This document shows, piece after piece, positions 9,760-22,207 of a DNA stretch of 64,000 bases; position 1 is the stretch's first letter, and each line of letters opens with the position of its first letter. The stretch covers positions 734,776 through 798,775 of the forward strand of contig JARGXX010000073.1 in assembly GCA_030374765.1 (NCBI GenBank), given 5' to 3'. The stretch is from Agarophyton chilense (Eukaryota; Rhodophyta; Florideophyceae; Gracilariales; Gracilariaceae). The position numbers were made by a program, and so were the translations under genes. The notes beneath the pieces are model-generated. The model ran no database searches, was not told where the DNA came from, and saw only the letters and a program-made list of their open reading frames with translations.

Positions 9760-11370
9760 AATACTCGAAAATACAGATCACGTATGTAAACTGCTCAACT
9801 CTCCGTATGGAGCAGTACAGGCTGGCATAATGTTGGTCTATCTCTTCTGCGAGAGCGTTGTTTCAAGAAACTTTGTGAAATCTGCTTTGGACTCGAAAGT
9901 ATTCATGTTCCAGAAACAATAAAGATTCATCATCTTGGCAAATATCGTTGACGATTATTCGTTTGCTTCTAAAAGCTCTGAGCTTCTTAGTATCTTCAAG
10001 GAGCAACTTTCGGTAACATTAGACGTCAAAAGATATCAGGAACTCAAGGCATGCATTGGATGGTGTAGTATTCTACTACTCTCGAAATACCGATGGAATA
10101 TTTTTCGTCTAAGTACGAAGACACTCATAGGGGAGTGCAAGAGCTATGATAAAGATATGAAGTTGCATCCCCCGATAGCCCGCGAGGTGGTATGTTACAC
10201 GTGAGATCTCAGCCTGCAACGGCGCATCCGATTCAACCTTTTGTAGGGAAATTCCGGATTGGCAACGGCGCATATAGTAGGTAGCCACGTGGCAACCAAG
10301 CCTATCCTTCGTGGGTGGAAGCCCATTTAGAACTAATTATCCCGTACTGTAGAGGGGTTAATGGGCTAACCAAGTGATATCTAGATATTATTATGTGCGG
10401 GTCTCACCCTTGTGCACAGTACATAAGGCAAATAGGGGAGCGCTGACTCCAAAGTAAAGGAGACAACAATGGATTTACCAACTGTCTTTGTCCTTGTACA
10501 GGATTACTTAACCGGAGATCCGGACGAGCTACAACAAGTGGTTGTCCGTTCCATCGTACCAACCAGCATCATTGGCGAGTGGGGCCTTACAACCCCCACT
10601 CTAGCTCGCTATTGTTGTGCTCTACCACATCTTGCCCTTAGCCGCAAGCACCCATTCGGTAGTCCGGAACACTGTCGCAGGTGTCTGCTCTCTCCGTTAG
10701 AGCGGATACTACAGATGGAGCATTCAATTCTCTCTACTCGGCATCAGGGTCACATAGTATGGATACGCTCTGCCACTGCTCAAGCGGTTTGGCATGCAGA
10801 AATCCAACCGGGTTGGGTCACCTTTACCAACTGCAGTCGATCTCCTACCAACCAAGGAGAAGGAGAACATACTCTCCACAAGCGATCATGCGAACTGTGG
10901 CCCTAAAATTGGTGGACTTCTCTACATAGCGGTATTCACTCCCACGGATCTTTCCTATCCGGTTTTGGCTCTTTCAAAACATTTGCACAACCATTTTGAA
11001 CGACATTTATTCCTTCTAAAAAGAATTCTTAGATACTTGGTGAGTAATATTAACCATGGACTTCACTTTCCACCTGTTTGTTTTATTTCTCCGCTTTTCT
11101 TCGTGCATTCGCTGACGCTGATTGGGGCGGCTGTATTCAGAAAAGAAGATCCAAATCTAGGTACTTAATCGTTTTCAACGACGCACCGATCTTGTAAAAG
11201 TCTAAGCGACAAACTGTGATTGCACTCTCTTCAGCGGAAGCGGAATGCTTCGCGCTTTCTACATGTGCAAAGGACGTCATTTGGATACGAAAACTATTTT
11301 GGGAATTCTCACACCACCAGCCATGGATCGTAGACTTATGGTACGAGGCTACAACGGTCCTCATTGACAG
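9760..11370 (+). pseudogene. Ty1/copia pol relic (RT and RNase H)
   Basis: Several frames on the plus strand read through a decayed copia polymerase. Near 9783 VCKLLNSPYGAVQA matches the copia motif around YGLKQ. At 9935-10120 NIVDDYSFASKSSELL holds the VDD catalytic box followed by the FDVK-like stretch. After an insertion the frame resumes near 10760 with LKRFGMQKSNRVG, and 10907-11060 carries LLYIAVFTPTDLSYPV, matching the copia MYLAVCTRPDIAYAV region. The RNase H part is at 11100-11370 (ADADWGG, then IALSSAEAECFALS). Stops and frame changes are frequent, so it is dead. No LTRs were found for it. Confidence 0.8.
10194..10713 (-). mobile_element. ~0.52-kb LTR-like insertion in the copia relic
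   Basis: This block interrupts copia pol. In reverse complement it begins TGTAGTATCCGCTCTAACGG and closely parallels 35917-36444, an insertion in gypsy A that begins TGAAGTATCCGCTCTAACGG. Both share GGAGTCAGCGCTC, a block ending GCGCCGTTGCA, and TG...CA edges typical of LTRs. The simplest reading is two solo LTRs of one family. The border near 10194 is uncertain, since weak similarity continues for another ~70 bases, and I could not find matching target duplications. Confidence 0.6.
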
Positions 11371-12151
11371 CTCGGCTGTATAGTCCTCTGTAAAACATCT
11401 GCCAGTACCAAGAATGTCCTAAAAATGGCCGAAACCCCATCCAAAAACTTCACATTTTCATGTCCCGAGATCTGCCAGAACATGGCCGAAATTTAAGCAC
11501 AAAAATGCCGTTAATAATGTCCGGGAAATGGCCATATACAGCATGGCATAGTAGGTCCAAAAAGTGGGCAACAAAGGCCTTCTTCGGACATATGTCGAGC
11601 TACTTCAGTAGATTTTCTGGGCATTATCAGCCTTGGTAGTATCTACCAAAATGTGTCAAGATGTGGCCAAGTAGTGTTCGAAGTAAATCCTCGAGCACTA
11701 CCAAGGCACTACCGTAACTGTTCGAGTATAGTACCGACAATGTGCAAAAGCTCACCGTGAGGCAGCTGGCACATGTTCTGTAGAGGCTTTAATTGTTTCC
11801 ATTGTAGTACAAAATCTATTCTATGGTAGATCACGCCTGGGTCAAGAACAGATAATGTCATGCGCAAAGCACAAATCATGACTTTGAAGGCCACGAGCAT
11901 GTCCCCAAACTCCCAAAAGAGACTCATGAACACCCAAAGCGCGCCACTAGATGTACGCGAGCAAACCAGAATATGTTTTTACATGTTAGAACTTCTATGC
12001 GATCCTGGGAAGAAGGCACGTTGGACGCCAGCAATGAAATGCTTGAGAGAGACTAAATCAATCCAGATATGTTAACATTGTTAATGTCGAGAAAGAAGTG
12101 TACAACAGAAAGTGAAAGAGATATACTTACCTGGCAAAAAGATCGTCTACA
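11371..12151. other. no supported gene
   Basis: Roughly 780 bases between the copia relic and the next gene relic. Several short words (ATGGCC, GGCCGAAA) recur, but I see no ordered repeat and no coding signal. Confidence 0.4.
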
Positions 12152-13578
12152 TCACACCCCAGAGTTATCGGAACGGCGAGGAGTCTTGAACGTTCTCTTA
12201 GGCTCTTTCTTCGACCCTTGATTGGACACTTTCCTCGCCGCTCTTTTCCGCGCGGTGTTCGAGGACTTCTGCTTTCGGCACCTGAACTTCCTCTCCCTCT
12301 GTCGCCAATAGAAGCCGTTCTCCCGATCGGAGTCGGATGTCTCAATATCTTGGCTTGAGAAACGCCACGGTCTTCTTTCTTGATAGCAAGTTTCTACTTC
12401 AGAATCAGAAACATCTTCTTCACTGCTTTCCTCTTCATCGTCGTCGTTCTCCGCAGACATATTCGAACTTTCGGAGGAGGTTCCTGCTTCCTTGGAATTG
12501 CGGTGCTGAACGGGATCTTTACTAGGCTGCTTCTCGGCTCGCGCGGCTTTGCGCTCATGAGAGTCTTGGGCGTCCTCTTCCGAATATTCGACAAGTGTGG
12601 GTGACATTAGCACCTCTTGTCGAGCGCGCTTCCGACTTCTTTGGAGCACTGTGAAACCCTTTTCTGTCCACTACTGCGACACTCTTGCCTTCTCCCCTTT
12701 GCCCCCTTGCCCTCAGTTCTTACCGGAACATTACGAAGAGGGCTGGCCATCTCCTGTTCATGTGCAACAACAGTGCCTCTTCTTTGAGTGCTCCCTTCTC
12801 TACCATTTCTTCTGCCGGGAGTACAGATGTGTGGCGTAGGCATTGCACCTTGTGATGTATCTGCAATATCCGTGACTTTTTCATACTGATGCGCGGCCCT
12901 CAAAGTACGCATTACACCCTTATCATTGACTTCGTTCTCCTCGGTCTCATTGGCCCCTTTCTTCTTTCCCATGGCCACCGTTTTCTTTGCTGCCTCCGCC
13001 ATAGCCTTCTTGTCCCGTTGCATGGCTTCCTTGATGAATTCATTCGAGACCCACCCGCTCTGCGCCGCACTCAAACCCGGGTGAGTGTCTTCCAGCTTCC
13101 TCTTCAAAGCCGAAATATGTGACGAGAACTTCATTCAAACAGATTTGTACGTGCGAAATCCACGCTCCAGGTTCAGTTTCTGGTACAGATATAGACGGAT
13201 ATCGTCTTTGATCCTGTTTGCCAGTTCCAAGTACATAGGAAAGTTCGAGTCAAACAACTCTATGCTCCGCCCCATTTGCTTCTGGTACAGGCGGTTGAAC
13301 ACTGCGCGAGCAGAGACCACAGTACCTGTTGGAACCCCTGGCCGGTCGTTAGCTTTCATCTTTCTCCGGTCCGATGCGGTCGGTATGCGAACAGAGTTAC
13401 GCGGAAGAATGTTACCTTCGGTTGTATTCGATTGAACGGCCAGTAATGCCCTTTTTCCCGGCCCCTCTGCCACAGGGCCGAATCCATTTCGCTGTGACAC
13501 TTGGAGCGAGACGCTCCTTTGCATTTCCGAGTTCACGGCGCTATCAGCTGTGAAGTGGATCGGATTCCTGGCACTCAT
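12152..13578 (-). pseudogene. unrecognised nuclear-type protein gene, broken twice
   Basis: Reading down the minus strand from an ATG at 13578, 147 residues run to a single TGA at 13137-13135. The same frame continues at once for another 175 residues to 12607. A third stretch (12649-12152) overlaps in another frame. Together they give a Lys/Arg-rich, acidic-patch protein: the middle has KKTVAMGKKKGANETEEN and the last part has NDDDEEESSEEDVSDSEVE followed by a basic tail. This composition suggests a chromatin or nucleolar protein, but I recognise no domain. One nonsense codon plus one frame change argue for a pseudogene; introns hiding the breaks are possible, though I found no convincing splice sites at the TGA. 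Confidence 0.4.
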
Positions 13579-13887
13579 GATGTTCCTGACAGAAGCGAAG
13601 TAAATCAGGATGTTAGAATGAACAAATAGAATCGAAGGGAAAGCATCCAGATGAATGCATATAACTTGTGTAAATACGTACTCGAGAAGATATCAGAGAT
13701 GAACAAGACCTATGCAAAATGGTACCTGCGCGAGATATCGGGTTGAGAAAAACGCTGCACTCAGGAGATAGTGTGGAAAGACGAAAATGGTGCCTCCGTC
13801 AAACAGAGAACGGAGGGAAGAGGTCTTCCGGAGGAAAGGAGCGGGGAGAGCAGATAAATTGCCTCGTATATCAAGTGAAAAGTATGA

Positions 13888-15475
13888 ATGAAGAGAAAAG
13901 TTACGGACTTTCAACTTTTCCAGTTTTGGAGAACATCGGATCAGGACTTGGAGCTCATTCTGCAAACCCCGAAAGCCAGTAGAGCTCTCGCGAGTGAGCA
14001 GAAATTTGACACCGATATTTCATTGAATAACCTAAAAGACGCCGATAAAGACTTAGACGTCGATGATACCCTGCATTCTTATCATAGTTTTCAAATCAAA
14101 ATATTGGGGGCAAGAGAAAGGAAACGGTGTCGCTGGAGGATATCTTCTCATAGCAGAAGCGTTCCGTTTTCGAACGATGAGTACCAAGAAGAATTAAACC
14201 AAAATGAGGAGGAGGACACAAACGAGATGCAGGGAAGGAGACTTTGTAGGTGGCAAGGCAGAAACCAGAACATTCCGGTTGAGCCATTTGCGTTAAGTAG
14301 ATCACTAGTCTCCCAGTTTGTAAACCATGCTAACTCACAAGACGCAGAGAAATTCCCATACCATGAAAATGTGGTCCCAGAACAGGAATGATTGGAAGAA
14401 CCGCAACAAGACTCAGGCCTCGATGTAAAGGATGTTTCTGAACTGAAAAGAGCACATGGTTTTGGCACTGTTGCTAGCGTTGACGCAATCCCTGGTGATG
14501 TTGCTGGCGTTGAAGCGTTCTGTGATGAAATAGAGATGATGTCCGACAGCATTGCAAGCAAATCTTTTGCTACTTCAAACGTTTCCAATCCGTACTCCAA
14601 TAATGCTGAGGCCAATCCAAAGATGATTGAGTTCAAGCGACTTGCTTGCATAGTCTACGCGGGCGAGCTCTCGAATGTTTCGCAAAGAGCCGTGGAGATG
14701 CTTACAAAGATGCCTCCAATAAATTCTCGATTCCATTTTCGAACTATGATCGCTTCTGCCATACGCCAGTCTTGCCTTTCTAAGTCATACGTGCGAATGT
14801 GCCCAAATGGACACGCAGCCCAATCCGGGAGGCTCCGTTTAGCTTCCACCGGCATGCAGACTTGTACCTGCTTCCATTCTTCCACAAGTTCAATGTCCAT
14901 AGGAACATTCTTCTTCTTTTGAAACGCACAGCCGATATGATATCCGTAGCGAAAGACCGCTACTCGCGTGGACCGAAACGAGCTCGATCCGAATGACGAC
15001 GACAGAAACCATGAGTAGTATATCCGAGTTCCATACTAGTGCTTATTGTTTTGGTGCTGTAGGTGGAGAGATTCGAATACGGAATTGTCAGAAAAGTGCT
15101 GAGAAACCGTTTGTCCGAGAAAACTTTCCCGCCTACTCCATTGATTTTGTCATCACATCTGCAAGATGCTTCAAGAAGTTGAGGGTTACCAAAGCATCAC
15201 AGAAATTCGTGGTTGAGAGCAAGGCCGCCCATATTATTCGTTCTCGACATCCGGGACGCAATGCCCGCCAGAAGTTCTGCATTGCAGCCGAATTTGATCC
15301 TGTATCAGAGGAATCTTTCTGTTCACAATCTCCTACCATTACAGCTCCACAATCACAGAAACCGAAACACTTGTACTATGGTAGCGTCAACGATATCATA
15401 GAAGTTACTCTCGAGGTTGGATCCATGCGGGTAGTGACGGCATTTGTGGTGGTAAAGTGGCAGTACGGTCTATGA
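13888..15475 (+). pseudogene. unrecognised reading frame with in-frame TGA
   Basis: A plus-strand frame runs from 13888 to a TGA at 14389-14391 and continues directly in the same frame to 14922, giving about 344 codons with one stop. It includes a possible zinc-binding patch (CPNGH, then TGMQTCTC). A second frame at 14993-15475 follows after a frame change and ends with YYGSVNDIIEVTLEVG, faintly like the tail domain of CACTA/KDZ-type transposases. That likeness is weak. Nothing identifies the gene; I treat it as a decayed gene or transposon fragment. Confidence 0.3.
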
Positions 15476-16634
15476 GAAGATGAGAGTTTTGATCTTGTGT
15501 AAACAGATAAGAAAGGCAGTGGGGAAATCACCAGGGAACCCGCTGTTTGTATTCAAAGACTCGTAGGATTTCTTGGTATTCAAGGCCGACGATACTATTT
15601 CGATCCAGTTCGAATCGAAGATCAAGCGGGGAGAAAGGTAGAGCTACAAGGAGTAGCCAGAAGGACCAGCCGGTGATAATTGTCTCCCAATCCGAGAAGG
15701 TGGACTCCACAGTAGGGTACAAGATCACACATGGCAAACTGAAGGTACTATAACTCATGTAGATAATTTTCAATGGGATGAAGATAGGCTTGATGTGTAA
15801 AAAGATGATTCAGAGTAGGAGGTGCTCATTTTCGTTCTTGTCTCCTGGAGGTACCAACGCCTTTTCCAGCTTCGCCATAACCTGATGAGCATGCTTCATG
15901 ATCTACTTCGATGCTCCTGCTTGAGAATATGTATGACATGCGGTTATTGTATCTCCATTCGAATGAGCAACGAATGCAACCCAGAAAAGGAAAATGGCGT
16001 CGTGGCATATGGTGAAACACGACCACTTTTGAAAGGGTACATCATTCCACAGCAATTAACAACAACACTATGATGGGTACCTTACTATAGCTTGCAAAGC
16101 ATTCTTGACCATTGACCAACAGGTTCATGACCTCCACTTGCATGGAGTTACACAGGAACATGCCTCCCATACCAGTACGCACCTTGTCCGTTTCAGAGTA
16201 AGATATTTAGACTTCCTTTCCTTCCGATGAAATCCATTAGGGGTTACATTCACTTGTTCGATTACAAAGGTGGCACGTGCACCGCAGTGACCAGCGGGCG
16301 ATACAGGGGGGTTGCGAGAGAGGTGACGAGGTGGAGAGGAGGACGCTGTTGTGCATGGAAACGGAGTGTGGCTGCCTCCTGGAGAGAATCTTGATATCCA
16401 CAATCCTTTCAAAACGCTCAAAACTTTCGGACAATCATTTCGTCACTCCACTTTGTCTCGGTACAAATAAGATCTGACCGCTTCGTTCTCGCGAGATTTC
16501 ACGGCTCTTTTTGGTCGTACAAGCGCCGTCCGTGGGAGCTACAAATATTTCAACTTCAAATCTGTGCTCTGCCTCGCACAAGAGCGCCCAATAACAACAG
16601 TCGCTGCGCTGGTGATCCACCGACAAGTGCCTCA
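15476..16634. other. no supported gene
   Basis: About 1.16 kb with only short frames on both strands and no recognised motif or repeat. Confidence 0.4.
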
Positions 16635-17411
16635 TTGGAAGTAACATACACGCACGCCTCAATGATCCGTTGCGCTGCTCAAATAGCGCCGTCGTCGCGC
16701 CGGTACAGTTTGCCGCACGTCGCCATGAAGCGGATATGGAGGCGTGATCATTGGCGTGTACATCAAGGTCACGCTCGCTGGAAAATGGTTTTCCTCCGGC
16801 CTCCGCTCGACCACAATCTGAAACGCTTTCTGAATGAGGAGTCCGGGCTGGATCGCCCTGAACGAACAGATCGCTCTGAACTAAAGAATCGCTCCCAGCA
16901 CAGGGATCGCTCCGAAGGCAAGTATGGTTCTTGTGGTCGCTCGCGCGAGTGAGCTGCGGGTGATGACATTTCGGAGCAGAGGAAAGGGTTCAGAGGCGCG
17001 TTGTCTCGTTTGAGTAACCGTAGTGACTGGGATAATAACAGTTCTCGCAAAATGGAAGAGGGACACGACAGATTTGAAAAAATAGAAGACAAGCCGTCAA
17101 TGCACAACTCAGACAGAGCGGATGAAATCTCCAGGGATCGGACAAGGTCTTCTTTCAAGAGCGATGCCGCAAAAACGAAGGACAAAGCCACAAAGTCTCG
17201 CCCGGACGACGGTTCACAAAAGTGGGACTGGAGAGATGACCAGAACGATGTCCAAGAAGGTAATCGATCCCTCCCTTCGGAACGCAGGACTGCCAAAAAG
17301 TCAGACTCGAGGAATGGGTGCGCCAGCTCGAAGTACCAGGTAGATGGCAAGGACGATGTGCCTCCCCCCCCCTCGCGGAAGAACGACGCAACGCAGTCCG
17401 AAACAATTTAG
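16635..17411 (+). pseudogene. Arg/Ser/Asp-rich low-complexity frame with in-frame TGA
   Basis: One frame spans 16635-17411 with a single TGA at 16950-16952. Both sides share the same unusual composition: before the stop DRPERTDRSELKNRSQHRDR, after it LSNRSDWDNNSSRKMEEGHD and DEISRDRTRSSFKSD. This looks like an RS/RD-rich region of an RNA-binding or splicing-type protein. No RRM is visible. The shared composition on both sides of the stop supports one gene that gained a nonsense codon (or is read through). Confidence 0.35.
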
Positions 17412-17869
17412 ACGCCCCTCCGCTCGTCACAAAAAGCTCGCCGCGCTCCGGGAGCAAGCACGAAGAGCTGCGCACGCAGGCTTCATGATCGCTGTGATAC
17501 GTGGCAATAAGAAGGTCAAGCATGATATGCGTGAGTTCTGGATCCAGGGGGGGCCCCCCAAAGGGGGGTATTCCTTCCTTTAGGATATCTCCAGCGCACG
17601 CCGTTTTTTAATCGAAAGCGTGGGGCGACAAGTACCGCTGCGCGGCACACGACACACGTCGCAAATGAGTCGACGCGCACGGGGCAGGCTGAGACCATTT
17701 TTTAACGTCTCATTTTTTTCAGGCGTCTGGCTGCGCCGCAACGTTCAGTACGACTTTTAGCGAATGCCTCGTCGTGAGCTGTGCTTTGTGCACTGCTATG
17801 AACGCTGAGCAGCAGATGGCACTCGGTGCTCAGCACAAGGGGAGGGCACTGCGCGCGGCTCGTTCACGC

Positions 17870-17916
17870 CCTGGCTCACGACCTGGCTCACGACCTGGCT
17901 CACGTCCTGGCCCACG
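17870..17916 (+). repeat. 12-bp tandem repeat, about 4 copies
   Basis: The unit CCTGGCTCACGA is repeated nearly four times in direct tandem, the last copy being CCTGGCCCACG. On the minus strand it would encode SQVV repeats within an open frame (18443-17796, 215 residues, no recognised domain) that I do not consider a supported gene. Confidence 0.85.
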
Positions 17917-20563
17917 CGCTCGCCTCCGGTTGAACGGCAAGTGACTATAGAATGGCCCGAGCGCACCGCCGTCGTCGAGCCTTCACCTTTCCGGCTGCGC
18001 GCGTGCGCCCGTCCTTCGGCATCCTCGTGCATCCTACAGCGGTGAGCGTAGCCACCATAATATGGACGGGTATTCTCGCCCTGCCCATCCCACTGTAGGC
18101 AGTCGGTCACCGCCCGCTCGTGCTGCTGTTCACGTGCAACCTGCTTGCACAGCTCGGAGTCGCCGTTGCCACCAGCGAGCTTTTGCAATGCGCGTAATAT
18201 GCACCTTATGAAGCTGTGGGCTATCAGCCCTTTAATCGATACACGCAGTCGCATTTGAGCCAGCCAACTCCCCTGCAATCGCTGGCGGCGCTTTACATCC
18301 CGTACCGTTGGTACACGCCGGCGTGACGCCTTCCTGCGCTTGCTGTTATGATATATTATCTGTCCATTCTGTCGGCGTATGCCATCGCCGGGCCGCAGGC
18401 GGACGTTGCTCTCATTTCCCTTCTGGGTATACTGCCCATCCAATTGCTGGCGGAGGTGTTTGTGCTGGTATCAGCCCTGCTCATAATACTGGCATACCAG
18501 AGACTCTTGCCATCCCTCACATTGGGCACCATCGCTAAGGAGTGGTACTCATTGTCCTCATCTCACTCATGCTTGCACGAGGGTTGGCCATTCGTCAGCT
18601 CGTCACTAACTCTTGGAAGCTCTCGCAACTACATGATCCACTACTCATGGGTACCATAACCCTCAGTGGTGTCCTAATACAGACGATCAGTGCCCTTGAT
18701 ACCTAGAATGGAGAGGGCAAGATCTCATGTTATTGTTGCACTTTCCACAGTATTAATACAAGCCTTTTCAACTCGTGTTGCATAATTAACAAGATCTTCA
18801 TTATGATCGAGTTTTCCTCGATGTTCCAAACCACCCGTCCAAGCAAATATGGATGCAATGGGATTGATACTGGCGTTCTGACATGCCTGATGCTGACGAT
18901 AACGGCGAACTACCGTACCGTGCGCCGCTTCTGTTTCAATAGTTTTAACATTGTCATGTCAACTGTGCCAGCACGCGTGGGCAAGCGCCCGAGACGTGTC
19001 CCGTTTGTCCCGCGCTATCCGCTTTGCACTGCGATTCCAACATCACCACACCGGCTGGCGCATGTGAGGCTGCTGTTGCACACGCTCATCCTTTCATGGC
19101 CAACGATCCGTTTTTTAAGTTGGGCACCGACGTCGTGAATCTGCACGCCCTGCACACGACTCTTGCGAAAACCGCTACAACCGATCTTCACGCTGAAATG
19201 GGAACAAGTACCGCACTCTTCTATCCACACCATGTGCGAGTGAACACCTCTCAGATGCTCCACAGCATCATAAAGAGTTCCATGCACGTTATGCAACCGT
19301 TAAACGAATGGAACAGGAAAGAAGTTGTTGATGATTGAAGAATGCGCTGCTGGAGTTGACGACAACCCCAGGCACTCCACAGATCATACATTTCATTTCA
19401 ATACATATTTATCAAACGTTCTCACCCTTCTTAACTAACCACCCCTTCCCTCGACCGGGACCCTGGGTTGGGTTTTCCTGTTTGTTCCTCCCGTGCTCCC
19501 CCTTAGTTTTTTAAAGCACGGTTGCGTCGACTTATTGAAGCTGATATAACCCTCACCCAGCTCTCCAACTAAGCCATTTGTTTCTGAGCCCCCTGGAGCT
19601 GTTACTGACAAGCCCGGAGCCAGTTCACCTCTTTCTCGAGCTCAGCTATCTTCTCTCGAAGAGTGGGATCTACGTCCTCCTTCGTTTCTTCTGCACTCGC
19701 CATCAAAAGCAGCAATTCATACTCTTTTTTTGCCCCCCCCTCTTCCAGCTCCGCTCGTCACCTTGTTGGAACACGGTTATTGTGAGATAGATACCCCAAG
19801 TGCACTCATATCAAGTTAACTTTACTTATATAGTATGGGAATCATCGTTCAACGGGACTTTTCTATGTCTGTGGTCGCTAGCTTACTGTTCGTTCCCAGT
19901 ACAAGTACAAGCTCGGCATGACTTGCACACATTATGGCTCGGATCGCTTGAGCCGTTACGTTTGATGTCAATAACACTCTTGAGGAGCTCCACTTCCTCC
20001 CGATGGCCCTCCTCATCGTTCGCATGACGTAGCCAGGGCCTCTTCACATGGATGACACTCATATATCGATCGAGAAAGTGACTTCCAACGGTTTACGACG
20101 GACATGTTGCAAAGTGGTATTTATGTTCCCATATCCAGAACCTGCTCGTACGAGAACCCTTCAAATGTAGGATAAGTCACATTCAAGCGTTTGAAGAGGA
20201 AACCTGAAACCTTAAACCTGTTCTTAATAGTGTTGGAAACGAAATGAGCTGGAATGAGGTCTTAGGAAACTGGTAAATTAGCAATCTATTGCGTTCACTG
20301 GAGAAGAGGTGTGTGCAATGACTCAAGCAATGGAATCTGCGTGCGTGATCTTGCGAAAACGATAGAATGTCGAACATCAGAGGGCACATTGCGTGTGTAA
20401 TTTGTCCGTAAAGCAGGTTGGAGGACTTTCCTACAGGCATAATTCTTTCGAATTGTGAGATGTTGTGCACTTTGAAACGCACTGTCCTGCAGCGCTGACA
20501 CCGAACAGCCCCGTCGTCCCGCCCTGTAACTTGATTTCGGCGTCGCATGGAGGGCAGGGCTGA
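17917..20563. other. no supported gene
   Basis: About 2.6 kb. A plus-strand frame near 18348-18530 is very hydrophobic (three possible membrane segments, for example IAGPQADVALISLLGILPIQ), but it is short, lacks flanking conserved sequence and is not recognised. The rest has only short scattered frames. Confidence 0.35.
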
Positions 20564-22020
20564 ATGGAAGAAGAGTTCTGTCGGTTTGATATTGTTATCA
20601 ACAATCCTGACGCTGAAAATGAAGTGGCATTTTGGAAATCGGACCAGAGCAACACTGGCTTAATATCTCTGAAAGACAAGGAAGAACTGTTGCATGAGTA
20701 CGCCGAATACGACCACACTGCTCAAGATATGTTTTATGTCGAAAATCCTATACTTAGGTCCGTGTTTGGGCGTCATGGACTTCGGACTTTGTCAATGAAG
20801 GATTTCAATGAGGTTTCGAAGGATATCCTGCCGCCGTTGTTCAGAGAGGATATTCAAACAATAAGAGAACACTTTCTGAATGCTGATAGTATTGGATCTG
20901 CTCGGAAAGGATATCGACGACGTGGCGTACCTTGAACCTTCTGCCACACCGTCCTTATTTGGATCCCAGTTTATTAGTAGGAGCACCATTCCAGCGACCA
21001 ATCGCTCAGCCTTGCAGACGCATTCTGTGTACCCGCCAACTATTCCAACATGAATGAAATGGTCCGACTGGATGGCTCTGTATCTGACTGTAGTAGTGAG
21101 TAGGACTGCAGTTGCTCCCTTAGAAAGGGCAAAGATGCTGATGCAAACTGGAAACCGAGTTTAATACTTAGGAGAATGAATCGCGAGCAGGCGGCAGGTG
21201 ATTGCGGAAGAATCCAGCATCAGATGTGCTTTTTTTAGGCAGAACGGAGCCAACATCCTTCGACCGGTTCGCAGTACTATAATTCAAACTGCGTTAGTTA
21301 CGCGCCTTGCGTCTTCCCCTGATGCAGCTGCATGGTTTTCGTCGCCAAGTTCGGGGTTGAATGAAGACGGTGTGTCGTCCAATGTAACGGGAACGGGCGG
21401 CAATCGTACAATTCTTGCGTTGTTCGCCGGAGCGGTGGCCGGAATGGTAAGTCACACGGCAACACATCCTTTCGATTTTGTGCGTGCGCGCTTGGCTATG
21501 AAGAGGAAGGGCTTCGAGCCTTATCGAGGCCCTATTCATGGAATCAGTGAAGCCATGTGGACAGAAGGGGTGCGTAGTATCTACCATGGATTATTCCCTA
21601 CGGTGGTTGGGAGCTTCGGTTTTGTGGGCATCACACTGGCTGTGAACGAAACATGCTTGCTACCTATTTTGCCGCAACGCAAAAGCGACCCTTCAAACAC
21701 GCCGACACCAGGCGGTTTGGTTTCGGCCGGAATTCTAACGAAGATGACGAGTTAGTTGGCAACGTATCCTATCGATACGCGCCGTCGACGAATGCAGGTC
21801 GCTGGATATGATCCTAGATCAGGCTCACAAGCGACGACGTTTTTCAATGCTTGGACAGAAATTCGGAGTCAGATGGGATGGGGCGGATATTTTCGGGGTG
21901 CGTTGCCGAACCTATTCATGATTGCACCGTCAAGGGCTGTTAGTTTGCTGGTGTATGAACGGTTACGACCTCGTGTTGATGCTATCTACTCAACACGCTG
22001 TTGGGAGTTTTCTGTTGCAG
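20564..22020 (+). pseudogene. mitochondrial carrier (SLC25) relic, possibly EF-hand type
   Basis: Plus-strand frames reconstruct most of a mitochondrial solute carrier. Near 21100-21160 SRTAVAPLERAKMLMQTG is the first PxD/E-x-x-K/R signature, followed by FFRQNGANILRPVRST; at 21420-21600 SHTATHPFDFVRARLAMK is the second signature, and at 21756-21800 LATYPIDTRRRRMQVAGYD is the third. Between the second and third, a TAG at 21753-21755 interrupts the frame, and the 5' part (20564-20935) is in another frame. That 5' part (SDQSNTGLISLKDKEELL) looks like an EF hand, suggesting a Ca-regulated ATP-Mg/Pi-type carrier. Carriers exchange metabolites across the mitochondrial inner membrane. This copy is broken, unless unseen introns rescue it. 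Confidence 0.7.
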
Positions 22021-22207
22021 TCATCACCGCACGTAAGAAAATCGTCGTAGAACGTCAGGGGCTTTGCTCTTTTTATTCTTTTTGGTGCTGTATCGTTTTG
22101 TATGAAGACAGTGGTATTTGTGTACTAATGCTCATGACATTTTATTTACTGACATGGAAATGAAAGACTAACTAAAATGTAGATGCGATTGTATTCCTGT
22201 ACAATGG

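Noticed and set aside
13135-16952. Selenoprotein interpretation of the in-frame TGA codons
   Set aside because: No redox context around the TGAs and no recognisable SECIS element; nonsense mutation is simpler.
17796-18443. 215-codon minus-strand gene with SQVV repeats
   Set aside because: Repeat-derived openness, no domain, and not clearly better than the opposite strand.
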